Notes under the pieces: generated by a model
Database searches by the model: none
What the model saw: the letters and a program-made list of their open reading frames with translations, nothing else
What the model was told of the DNA's origin: nothing
Made by a program: the position numbers and the translations under genes
DNA from: Acidithiobacillus_B sp049965315
GTDB lineage: Bacteria; Pseudomonadota; Gammaproteobacteria; Acidithiobacillales; Acidithiobacillaceae
Reading direction: 5' to 3'
NCBI RefSeq assembly: GCF_049965315.1
Contig: NZ_JBMFWL010000051.1
Span: forward strand, 1 to 6,379
DNA length: 6,379 bases
Part shown: positions 1 through 5,697 of the stretch, one piece after another
How the letters are laid out: each line of letters begins with the position of its first letter
Numbering within the stretch: position 1 is the first letter of the stretch

Positions 1-73
1 AGAGGGTAACAGGTGTTCAGTTTTCGACGCTGATTCCTACCTGTACCTGTTCACTTTTGCACGCTGATTAACA
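1..73. mobile_element. Terminus of an insertion sequence, probably IS21 family (partial)
   Basis: The left edge holds one end of an insertion sequence; its transposase genes would lie outside the window. Read inward from the gene it interrupts, the end starts TGTTAATCAGCG on the minus strand. Two imperfect 24-bp direct repeats follow, at 46-69 and 12-35 (19 of 24 bases match, 34 bp apart), each with the core TGTTCA-TTTT-ACGCTGATT. Several repeated binding sites at each end, and ends of the form TG...CA, are typical of IS21-family elements. The boundary at 73/74 is supported because the open frame of an efflux gene stops making sense there. The family name comes from remembered terminal patterns, without transposase sequence to confirm it. 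Confidence 0.6.
12..69. repeat. Tandem terminal repeats of the insertion sequence (two units)
   Basis: The units are 12-35 and 46-69. They share 19 of 24 positions, including the identical stretch ACGCTGATT at the inner side of each. The differences are the first two bases, position 9 and positions 14-15. Such repeats serve as transposase binding sites in IS21-like elements. Confidence 0.7.
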
Positions 74-244
74 GGCCAGGGCGCCGAGGCCGGGATTTTG
101 CCGCAGGGCAATGGCCTCCGCGCCCTGCAGACTCAATGGGGTGGCCCAAGCCGATGTTGTTGACAGGAGCAACAGCACCCCGCCCAAGAGGCGAATCCTG
201 CCCCGTGCCGGTTGGGTAAAACGACCTAGAATGTTGGTATACAT
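68..244 (-). pseudogene. Truncated TolC/CusC-type outer-membrane efflux protein, interrupted by an IS
   Basis: This is the N-terminal remnant of an outer-membrane factor of the kind that forms the outer channel of an RND metal or drug efflux pump. The start at 244 is preferred over the ATG at 256 because a GGAG sits 6 bases before it. The product begins with a basic stretch, a hydrophobic core (LLGGVLLLLSTTSA) and a likely signal peptidase site after AWA. It then reads LSLQGAEAIALRQNPGLGALA, which matches the opening helix of TolC-family proteins (pattern L-x-x-A-x-x-x-A-L-x-x-N-P). About 57 codons survive of a usual 400-480. The insertion sequence end then adds TGT TAA and terminates the frame. 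It is the last visible gene of the leftward metal cluster. The specific substrate cannot be read from this fragment; heavy metal is inferred from the neighbours. Confidence 0.7.
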
Positions 245-315
245 AAAAATCTCCATGGCAAAACAGCGACATATCTCCCCAATTCAGAGAGGGGTGCCAG
301 TTTGCTCAGGAGGAA

Positions 316-714
316 TTAAATGACCAACCGCACGTGCTGGAGGGGGGGAGGGTGATGGGGCGGAGTGGAGAGAGAAACCTGGGATGGTGCCGGGCGGAAC
401 ATTGCCGGATGGGAAAATGTCACGGAGCCCATCATTACCGGGGCTGGAAAGGTCATTCCGGGAAGCCTTAAGCCCCCTGGCGCATGGCCTTCTGCACAGA
501 TGGACATGCACTGACCGGACATCGCCCCGGAATGCAGGCCCATGTCCATGCCCGGGCCATCCTGGCAACAAGGCATGGCTGTCATGGGCATGCCTGGCAT
601 GGCAGCGCATGAAACGCCGAGCGGCATGGCCACTGCGGCATTGCTCATCCAGGTCCCGAGGAGGAGCATGGCCAGCAAGGCGAGCAGGGGAAAATGTCGG
701 CGGATTCTCTGCAT
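316..714 (-). CDS. Exported Met/Cys/His-rich small protein, putative periplasmic metal binder
   Basis: This is a 132-residue protein with a clear signal peptide: basic residues 3-6, a hydrophobic core at 9-20 and a likely cleavage after AVA at 27-29. The mature part holds 13 Met, 5 Cys (36, 49, 50, 69, 73) and 6 His. Examples are MPGMPMTAMPCC (38-50) and CMSICAEGH (69-77), and the tail is His/Pro-rich. Such composition suits soft metal ions such as Cu(I) or Ag(I). It resembles the small exported proteins often encoded just before CusC/CzcC-type efflux genes; membership of the DUF2946-like group is possible but unproven. It starts 21 bases after the glutaredoxin stop, in the same frame, and has no good ribosome binding site, so translation may depend on coupling. 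The truncated outer-membrane channel follows 71 bases downstream. The function is inferred from composition and context. Confidence 0.65.
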   Translation of the reverse strand: MQRIRRHFPLLALLAMLLLGTWMSNAAVAMPLGVSCAAMPGMPMTAMPCCQDGPGMDMGLHSGAMSGQCMSICAEGHAPGGLRLPGMTFPAPVMMGSVTFSHPAMFRPAPSQVSLSTPPHHPPPLQHVRLVI

Positions 715-735
715 GTCGGCGTCAGGCGATCTCGA

Positions 736-987
736 TTAGTGGATGGCGTTCAGGGCACTGTCGAGCTTGGCTTTTTGCTCGGCGAAAGTGCCATAAAAAA
801 AAGCATTGCCAATGACGGTGATGGGCGCCACGCGCACCCCATAGCGCGCCTTGGCCTCGTCGGCCACTCCGGGGGCAGTGATGTCCCTCTCCTCGAAGGC
901 CAGTTCGCGCCCTTCAAGGTAACGCTTGACGGCGGCGCAATCCGGGCAGCCCGGACTGGTATAGAGCACTATCTTGCTCTGGCTCAT
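736..987 (-). CDS. Small glutaredoxin/NrdH-like thiol-disulfide protein
   Basis: This 83-residue single-domain protein has the thioredoxin-fold layout of small glutaredoxins. It begins with a strand (KIVLYTS), followed by the redox motif CPDC at residues 14-17 and a helix (AAVKRYLEGRELAF). The later VAPITVIG holds the cis-proline (TVIG region), and a C-terminal helix closes the protein. Expected activity is dithiol-disulfide exchange in the cytoplasm, reducing target proteins or glutathione-mixed disulfides. CPDC instead of the common CPYC is seen in some small glutaredoxin and NrdH-like proteins, so the exact reductant is unclear. The start at 987 is preceded by AAGGGA at a suitable distance. 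It lies 125 bp after the DUF302 gene and just before the Met-rich exported protein, suggesting a role in metal or oxidative thiol stress. The coding strand has a run of eight T at 795-802. Confidence 0.82.
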   Translation of the reverse strand: MSQSKIVLYTSPGCPDCAAVKRYLEGRELAFEERDITAPGVADEAKARYGVRVAPITVIGNAFFYGTFAEQKAKLDSALNAIH

Positions 988-1112
988 GATCTATCCCTTC
1001 GTTGCATACGCCATCCTGTCCACCGGCGGGCTCCGGCCCTACCACCGGATTCCATGCTTCCGTTGCCATAAAGGCCGGTGTCCATCCCTTTTCCCTGCCG
1101 ACCCACAATCCA

Positions 1113-1508
1113 TCAGCCGGCCAGGCTGTCGCGCACCCGAACCAGTTTGGCGCGTACCGTTTCGCCGATTGCGGTCACCTGCGGGTTGCCGACCATGCCG
1201 AGCACCGCCGCGGGGTCCATGAAACCCACCGTGACCTGGCCGTCGGCTTCCTCCCGGACAATGACATTGCAGGGCAGGAGCAGCCCGATGTCCGGGTCGG
1301 CTGCAATCGCCTGGTGGGCAAACTGGGGGTTGCAGGCCCCCAGGATCTTGTAGGGCCGCGAATCGATCCCGAGTTTGGCCTTGAGGGTCGCGGCCACGTC
1401 GATCTCCGTCAGTACGCCGAAGCCCTCCGCTTTGAGGGCCTCCGTAACTTTTACGAGGGTTGCCGGGAAAGAGCCGGTGGTCGTGGTGGAAAAGGCATAG
1501 GCCGTCAT
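1113..1508 (-). CDS. DUF302 family protein
   Basis: This 131-residue soluble protein, without signal peptide or membrane segment, matches the DUF302 family (the fold represented by Thermus TT1751). Recognisable parts are an N-terminal helix region ending GFGVLTEIDV (29-38), YKILGACNP (53-61), IGLLLPCNVIV (74-84) and VTVGFMDPAAVLG (92-104). Two Cys, 59 and 80, lie in the conserved core segments. The biochemical function of the family is not established. The start is set by GAAAGGAG eight bases upstream. The ATG overlaps the stop of a 34-codon upstream ORF as ATGA, which suggests translational coupling. The glutaredoxin follows in the same direction, so a shared transcript from the promoter near 1640-1671 is likely. 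A role in the metal or thiol stress response is inferred from context only. Confidence 0.85.
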   Translation of the reverse strand: MTAYAFSTTTTGSFPATLVKVTEALKAEGFGVLTEIDVAATLKAKLGIDSRPYKILGACNPQFAHQAIAADPDIGLLLPCNVIVREEADGQVTVGFMDPAAVLGMVGNPQVTAIGETVRAKLVRVRDSLAG

Positions 1509-1609
1509 GAAGTTGCTCCTTTCTCAATCGCAATTGCTCCCAACAGCGCAGCGTTGCGGGCGCTGGATCCATTGTCGCAAGCCAGCTTCCCTATGGTCAT
1601 CATGGCCAT
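1505..1609 (-). CDS. Small 34-codon ORF translationally coupled to the DUF302 gene
   Basis: This small ORF encodes 34 residues, beginning MAMMTIGKLACDNG and ending AIAIEKGATS. It is supported by a near-ideal Shine-Dalgarno, AAGGAGG (1622-1616), six bases before the ATG at 1609. Its stop overlaps the DUF302 start as ATGA. In-frame ATGs at 1603 and 1600 are poorer starts by spacing. The product has one Cys, no membrane segment and no motif I recognise. It could be a leader peptide that drives DUF302 translation, a true small protein, or a remnant of a longer gene. It is the first ORF after the proposed metal-type promoter. That it is translated is well supported by the signals, but whether the peptide does anything is unknown. 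Confidence 0.5.
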   Translation of the reverse strand: MAMMTIGKLACDNGSSARNAALLGAIAIEKGATS

Positions 1610-1639
1610 GAAACGCCTCCTTTTGGAGCTTGTCGAAAC

Positions 1640-1671
1640 ATCCTAAACCATGAAGTGCGCTGCAGAGTCAA
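1640..1671 (-). promoter_or_regulatory. MerR/CueR-type promoter for the leftward metal/thiol operon
   Basis: On the minus strand, TTGACT (1671-1666) is followed after 19 or 20 bases by TTAGGA (1646-1641) or TAGGAT (1645-1640). The spacer is longer than the normal 17 bp. It carries an imperfect dyad in which ACTCTGCAGCG pairs with CACTTCATGGT at 7 of 11 positions. A 19-20 bp spacer with a central dyad beginning at the -35 is the hallmark of promoters untwisted by MerR-family regulators (CueR, ZntR, MerR). The right half, CATGGTTTA, resembles the right half of known copper-type operators. The first start codon lies about 31 bases downstream. The regulator is not encoded in the window. Confidence 0.45.
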
Positions 1672-1699
1672 GGCGTAAGAATAAGCGCCAAGCGCCTTG
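1669..1699. repeat. Inverted repeat joining the two divergent -35 regions
   Basis: CAAGGCG at 1669-1675 and CGCCTTG at 1693-1699 form a perfect 7-bp inverted repeat centred at about 1684. Each strand therefore reads CGCCTTG followed by the rest of a -35-like hexamer: TTGACT leftward and TTGTAA rightward. It may be a shared binding site or simply the symmetric layout of two divergent promoters. Confidence 0.4.
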
Positions 1700-1724
1700 T
1701 AATTGGCCCGGGTTCGGCTAATGT
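1697..1724 (+). promoter_or_regulatory. Weak candidate promoter and operator upstream of the GGDEF/EAL gene
   Basis: TTGTAA (1697-1702) could act as a -35, with TAATGT (1719-1724) at 16 bp spacing as a poor -10. The spacer holds an inverted repeat: ATTGGCC (1702-1708), 7 bp, then GGCTAAT (1716-1722), with 6 of 7 positions complementary. This is a plausible repressor or activator site. About 60 bases separate it from the start codon. The -10 match is weak, so the promoter call is tentative. Confidence 0.25.
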
Positions 1725-1784
1725 GATAGGTGTTTTAGGACCATATCCGCCAATCAGCCAGGCGCCTGCTGCAGAAAGGAAGTT

Positions 1785-4700
1785 ATGGCCGCGCAACCGG
1801 ACCCAGCGATGACTTCTCTCAAGCCATCTTACACGCCTCGCTGGTTACAGCGCTTGTGGATCGCGTTCGTGCTGCTCAATGTCCTTGCCTGGGGTTTTCT
1901 CGCCTTCTACAACGGGCAGCGGGCCTACGCTCAGGAAGCGAGTCATCTACGGTTGCTCTCTGTGTCCTTGGCACGGATGACGGCGCTGACCCTCGGCGGT
2001 CTGCGGGATTCCTTCGCCTTGATCGCCCAGGAAATTGCCCATGGGCGGGAGCACGGCGCGCCTAACCAGCCCATGCAACCCAACGCCATTTTGCAGACGC
2101 AGCCGATGCTGGGTTACTTGGCCGTAGTCTCGGCCAGCGGTCGCATCATGGCGGCAGCGGGCCATGGCGCTTGGCTCCCCCAAGTTCTTGGGGCCGCGCG
2201 ACTGCGCCGGGAAATCGGGACATGCCTGGAGCAAAAGGCCTTTCATATCGGCCCGCCCATCTCCGGGGCGGTTCCCGAAAGCTGGGCGGTCCCCCTCTGC
2301 CATCCCGTGCCTGCGGCCGCTGGCGGAGGAGCCATTCTAGCCCTGCTACCGCTGGAGGACGGTATTTTCCCCTCCTGGAAAGGTCTGCCGTTACCATCTC
2401 ATACGGCCCTCTTCCTGCTGCGGGATGACGGCTATCTGGAGAGCCGTTTCCCATCGCCCACCCTCACCGCCTTCGATCAGCGGCAGTCCGGCATCGCCGC
2501 CCAGTATCTGCAGGCCCACCCGGGATTGTCGTCGGGAACCTATGCGGGGATATCCACAGCGGTAGGGGAATGGCGGATGGGGTCCATGGCGCGCGTCGCC
2601 GGGTATTCCCTGGTGGCCGGCGCCAGCATCCCCCGCGCCACCCTCTTCGCCCTCTGGAGCCGCAGCATGCTGGAGCCCACGGCCGGGATCGCCTTTTTGC
2701 TGTTCTTCTCCTTTTTCGGTTATCGTTTCCTCTTGCGGGAAGCCAAGGAGCGGGAGTTCGCCCAGCAACAGGCCCGGCAGGAGGTCTGGGAGGCCAAGGA
2801 GCGGGCCGAGGTGACCCTGGCCTCCATCGGCGATGCCGTCATCACTACCGATGCCCTAGGGCGGGTTGCGGGGCTCAATCCGGTGGCGGAATCCCTGCTC
2901 GGCTATAGCCTATCCGAGGTGGAGGGGAGAGATCTGGAGGAGATCTTCCCCATCCTCAACGAACAGACCCGTGCCTCCGTCCCCAACCCGGTGCGCCGGG
3001 TGCTCCAGGAAGGGCGGGTCGTCGGCTTGGCCAACCACACCATTCTGGTCAGCCGTGATGGACGCGAATATGCCATTGAGGATTCCGCGGCGCCGATTCG
3101 CTGCCCCAACGGCGACATACTGGGCGTCATCCTGGTCTTCCACGACGTCACGGAAAAGCGCCGGCTCATGGCCGATCTCGCCCATCAGGCCACCCATGAT
3201 GTCCTCACCGGGCTGCCCAACCGGACGCTTTTCATGGACCGTCTGGGTCAATTCCGCAGCCAGTCCCGGCGCCATGAGCGCCTGCTGGCCGTGGGGATCC
3301 TGGACCTGGACGGTTTCAAGCAGGTCAATGACCGCCTGGGTCACGATTATGGCGATCGGCTTCTCCAGGAAGTGGCACGACGTATGCTTGATACCATGCG
3401 ATCCGGCGATACGGTGGGTCGCATGGGCGGAGATGAATTTGGTATCCTGCTTCCCGACGTGGTCGATCTGGAGCAGATCGAAGGGATCTCCCAGCGCCTC
3501 CTGGAAGCCCTGCGTTTGCCCGTCACCATCATGGAGAACACGGCGATCATTTCCGCCAGCCTTGGCTGGACCGTCTATCCCGCGGATGAAGGGAACCCCC
3601 AAACCCTGCTGCGCCACGCGGATCTCGCCCTCTACGCCGCCAAGGATGGCGGGCGCAACCGCTATGCCTTCTTCGCGGGCAGCATGGACGAGCAGCAACG
3701 ACAAGAAATGGAGATTTTAGCAATGACGGAAAGCGCCCTCACCGAAAGACGCCTGATCCTTTTTTACCAACCTGTGGTGGAACTGCACAATGGCGTGATC
3801 GGTGTCGAGGCCCTGATTCGCATGGAGCATCCGAAGCGGGGCATCCTCCTGCCGGCCGCTTTTGCCAGTTCCCTGGATCATCCGCGCCTCGCCCGGCGCA
3901 TTGGCTGCCTGGTCCTGGACCAGGCGCTGGCCCAGGGAGCGGTCTGGCACCGTCAGGGGCTCACCTTGCGCATCGCCGTCAATATCAGCGCCCGTCATCT
4001 CCTCGACGACGCCTTTCTGACGGATTTGCAGGAGGCCCTCGCCCGCCACCCGGACATGCCCCATGAGGCCTTGGAAGTGGAAGTCACGGAAAGTGCCCCC
4101 ATGCTGGATTTCCGCCGCGCGCGGGAAACCCTTCTGGCCTGCAACCAGCTTGGCGTGCGGGTTGCGCTGGATGACTTCGGCACCGGCAGCGCCTCCCTCA
4201 CCTATCTGCAAAAACTCCCCGCCCAGACCATCAAGGTGGACCAGAGCTTTGTCCGGGACATCATCAACGACCCCCGGGATTTCGCCATTGTCGCCGGTGT
4301 CGTCACCACCGCCCGGATGCTCGGGCTCGAAGTGATTGCCGAAGGGGTGGAAACCGTCGAGCATGCCCATCTCCTCACTACCCTGGAATGCCATGCCCTG
4401 CAAGGCTACGCCATCGCCAAACCCATGCCCGCCAGCGCTTTCAGCGGCTGGTTGAAGGACTACAAGCCATTGGTTAAAAAAGGTAATGATACATCTCCTC
4501 CCTTTCATCATTTTCGGGAGGATATAACGTCAGGAGGGTTCTTTACCGCCCATAACCTGCGTATCCGCCAATTCCTCGGCGCCCTCCAGGGCAAGGCGGA
4601 ATTCCCTGCCCACGTCTTTGAGCCAAGCGCCGAATCCCACTGCCACCTCGGGGTCTGGCTTCAGCGTTTCAAGCAGAGGGCGCAGATCCCGGCAAGCATC

Positions 4701-4892
4701 CATACCCACCATCACCGTCTTCACGCCCTGGCCCGAACCGCCAAGGCTCAGTTCGATGCGGGGAATATGGACGCGGCCCGACAGACGGGCGTTCAACTCG
4801 CCCAGGAAAACCAGGCCCTCATGCAGGCCCTATCCCAATGGGGAGAAGATCGAAAACAGCCATCATCCCCTCCCATGCCAGCGGATCATTAG
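1785..4892 (+). CDS. Membrane-bound sensor with PAS, GGDEF, EAL and C-terminal CZB-like zinc-binding domain
   Basis: This 1035-residue protein is probably a bifunctional diguanylate cyclase/phosphodiesterase that makes and degrades cyclic di-GMP. Domains in order: TM at ~24-42; a periplasmic sensor at ~45-290, with a Cache-like feel but not firmly assigned; a second TM at ~297-317; a short coiled linker; PAS at ~340-455; GGDEF at ~462-630; EAL at ~645-890; and a CZB-like domain at ~918-1020. GGDEF is intact at 548-552 with DLDGFK (507-512), NDRLGH and the RSGD inhibitory site (539-542). The EAL domain keeps E675, N733, E766, DDFGTG (796-801), K817, D819, EGVET (853-857) and QGY. The CZB-like part has H923, C953 in CHLGVW and H976-x3-H980. 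The start is supported by AAAGGAAG just upstream. It stands alone, divergent from the metal cluster, and ends in a strong hairpin. Which activity dominates cannot be read from sequence. Confidence 0.92.
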   Translation: MAAQPDPAMTSLKPSYTPRWLQRLWIAFVLLNVLAWGFLAFYNGQRAYAQEASHLRLLSVSLARMTALTLGGLRDSFALIAQEIAHGREHGAPNQPMQPNAILQTQPMLGYLAVVSASGRIMAAAGHGAWLPQVLGAARLRREIGTCLEQKAFHIGPPISGAVPESWAVPLCHPVPAAAGGGAILALLPLEDGIFPSWKGLPLPSHTALFLLRDDGYLESRFPSPTLTAFDQRQSGIAAQYLQAHPGLSSGTYAGISTAVGEWRMGSMARVAGYSLVAGASIPRATLFALWSRSMLEPTAGIAFLLFFSFFGYRFLLREAKEREFAQQQARQEVWEAKERAEVTLASIGDAVITTDALGRVAGLNPVAESLLGYSLSEVEGRDLEEIFPILNEQTRASVPNPVRRVLQEGRVVGLANHTILVSRDGREYAIEDSAAPIRCPNGDILGVILVFHDVTEKRRLMADLAHQATHDVLTGLPNRTLFMDRLGQFRSQSRRHERLLAVGILDLDGFKQVNDRLGHDYGDRLLQEVARRMLDTMRSGDTVGRMGGDEFGILLPDVVDLEQIEGISQRLLEALRLPVTIMENTAIISASLGWTVYPADEGNPQTLLRHADLALYAAKDGGRNRYAFFAGSMDEQQRQEMEILAMTESALTERRLILFYQPVVELHNGVIGVEALIRMEHPKRGILLPAAFASSLDHPRLARRIGCLVLDQALAQGAVWHRQGLTLRIAVNISARHLLDDAFLTDLQEALARHPDMPHEALEVEVTESAPMLDFRRARETLLACNQLGVRVALDDFGTGSASLTYLQKLPAQTIKVDQSFVRDIINDPRDFAIVAGVVTTARMLGLEVIAEGVETVEHAHLLTTLECHALQGYAIAKPMPASAFSGWLKDYKPLVKKGNDTSPPFHHFREDITSGGFFTAHNLRIRQFLGALQGKAEFPAHVFEPSAESHCHLGVWLQRFKQRAQIPASIHTHHHRLHALARTAKAQFDAGNMDAARQTGVQLAQENQALMQALSQWGEDRKQPSSPPMPADH

Positions 4893-4902
4893 CGCCGGGG
4901 AG

Positions 4903-4950
4903 CCGGGAGTGCAGGGTTTCCCCACTCTCCGGAGAGCCGCTCCTTCTTCC
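4903..4950 (+). terminator. Strong hairpin after the GGDEF/EAL gene, probable terminator
   Basis: CCGG-GAGTG (4903-4911), a two-base bulge CA, GGG-TTT-CCC (4914-4922), then CACTC-T-CCGG (4923-4932) form a stem of about 12 GC-rich pairs with small bulges and a TTT loop. It begins 11 bases after the stop codon. The following bases are only pyrimidine-rich (TCCTTCTTCC at 4941-4950) rather than a pure T run, so it is not a textbook intrinsic terminator. It sits between two convergent genes and might act on both strands. Confidence 0.45.
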
Positions 4951-5008
4951 GTGATCAGATCCGTGCAGAGACGCAAACACCGTGCCCGTGGCGATGGCTT
5001 GCGGCCAA

Positions 5009-5662
5009 CTATGGGCTGACGTGAATGATCATGGCCGCCAAGATCAGGGTAACAGCCAGAAGTATGACTCCGTACAGGGAGTATAATATTTTATGGATGC
5101 GGTAGCAGCCCTGATCCACCTGCTTGACCGTGCGGATGAAGTTGACGCCGCCGATGACGAGATTGCTCACGCCCAGCACGATGAAAACGATCCCCATACC
5201 GGAGAAACTGTCGCCGGAAGTCAGCTTGGTGTGGAGCATGATGGACAATTGTTCGAGAAAAAAATCGAATTTCTCGATCACGAAACCAAATGCAATGAGC
5301 CCGATACCCGTTCGCACCCAGGCGAGAAAGGTTCTTTCTGCAGCCATATAGATGCGCGGATCAATAATTTCCTTTGCCGGCACGGTGATTCCTTTTTCAA
5401 TATATTCAAGGTCTGTTAAAAAGCGGTAGGCGACCACGAACATGATGGCGACCGCAGGCCAGGTGAGCAGATCGTGGATTTCCTGGAAAAATACGGTCAG
5501 CCGGTGAAAGTGCAGCGCCGTAAAGAGGATGACGAGCCTTTCGGCAATCAACCCTGAGCCGATGGCCACAAAGATGAGCTTGAAATAGCCCAGATAGGTG
5601 CGCTCCAGGGCCATATAGAGCCGTGGTTCCTGCACGGTGGGAAGATGCTTGAGAATGATCAT
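5009..5662 (-). CDS. Tandem DUF202 (YidH/YidG-like) inner-membrane protein
   Basis: This is a 217-residue integral membrane protein of unknown function with two DUF202 modules in one chain. The first signature is EPRLYMALERTYLGYFKL (residues 12-29). The second is DPRIYMAAERTFLAWVRTG (101-119) and is closer to the family pattern (ERTFLAWxRT). Five membrane segments are likely, at ~27-48, 68-83, 113-130, 155-172 and 196-214. In E. coli the DUF202 proteins YidH and YidG are separate neighbours; here the two modules are fused. The frame is open to an ATG at 5779 (256 residues), but the extra 39 residues are Arg/Pro-rich and look unlike a conserved start. The start at 5662 overlaps a leader ORF stop as ATGA, which explains the missing ribosome binding site. 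The gene converges with the GGDEF/EAL gene. Start choice is moderately sure; the family is sure. Confidence 0.8.
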   Translation of the reverse strand: MIILKHLPTVQEPRLYMALERTYLGYFKLIFVAIGSGLIAERLVILFTALHFHRLTVFFQEIHDLLTWPAVAIMFVVAYRFLTDLEYIEKGITVPAKEIIDPRIYMAAERTFLAWVRTGIGLIAFGFVIEKFDFFLEQLSIMLHTKLTSGDSFSGMGIVFIVLGVSNLVIGGVNFIRTVKQVDQGCYRIHKILYSLYGVILLAVTLILAAMIIHVSP

Positions 5663-5697
5663 GGCTGGGGTAATCGCTCGGTACTGGCGTTTTTCAC
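5659..5697 (-). CDS. Possible 12-codon leader ORF coupled to the DUF202 gene
   Basis: GTG at 5697 opens a 12-codon frame (VKNASTERLPQP) ending in TGA at 5661-5659, which overlaps the DUF202 ATG as ATGA. AGGAAGG (5711-5705) sits seven bases before the GTG, the best ribosome site in this stretch, whereas the DUF202 ATG has none of its own. The simplest reading is a leader whose translation delivers ribosomes to the DUF202 start. Alternatives are that the DUF202 protein begins at 5779 and this signal is chance, or that a frameshift separates the two frames. Confidence 0.35.
   Translation of the reverse strand: MKNASTERLPQP

Noticed and set aside
384..815. 143-codon plus-strand frame across the Met-rich gene and glutaredoxin
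   Set aside because: Antisense to two genes with recognisable signal peptide and CPDC motif; its product is Trp/Arg/Ser-rich with no family resemblance.
1039..1572. 177-codon minus-strand frame overlapping the DUF302 gene
   Set aside because: Same strand but another frame; the product is low-complexity Arg/Gly/Pro-rich and DUF302 explains the region.
1002..1646. 214-codon plus-strand frame
   Set aside because: Lies opposite the DUF302 gene, which has clear family motifs; a GC-driven antisense frame.
1684..1696. AGCGCCA direct repeat considered as a repeat array or CRISPR remnant
   Set aside because: Only two 7-bp copies in direct contact, with no spacers.
2910..3704. 264-codon minus-strand frames at 2910-3704 and 3717-4511
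   Set aside because: Antisense to intact GGDEF and EAL domains whose catalytic motifs fix the true frame.
2866..3720. 284-codon plus-strand frame inside the PAS-GGDEF region
   Set aside because: Out-of-frame shadow of the GGDEF/EAL gene, rich in Trp, Ser and Pro.
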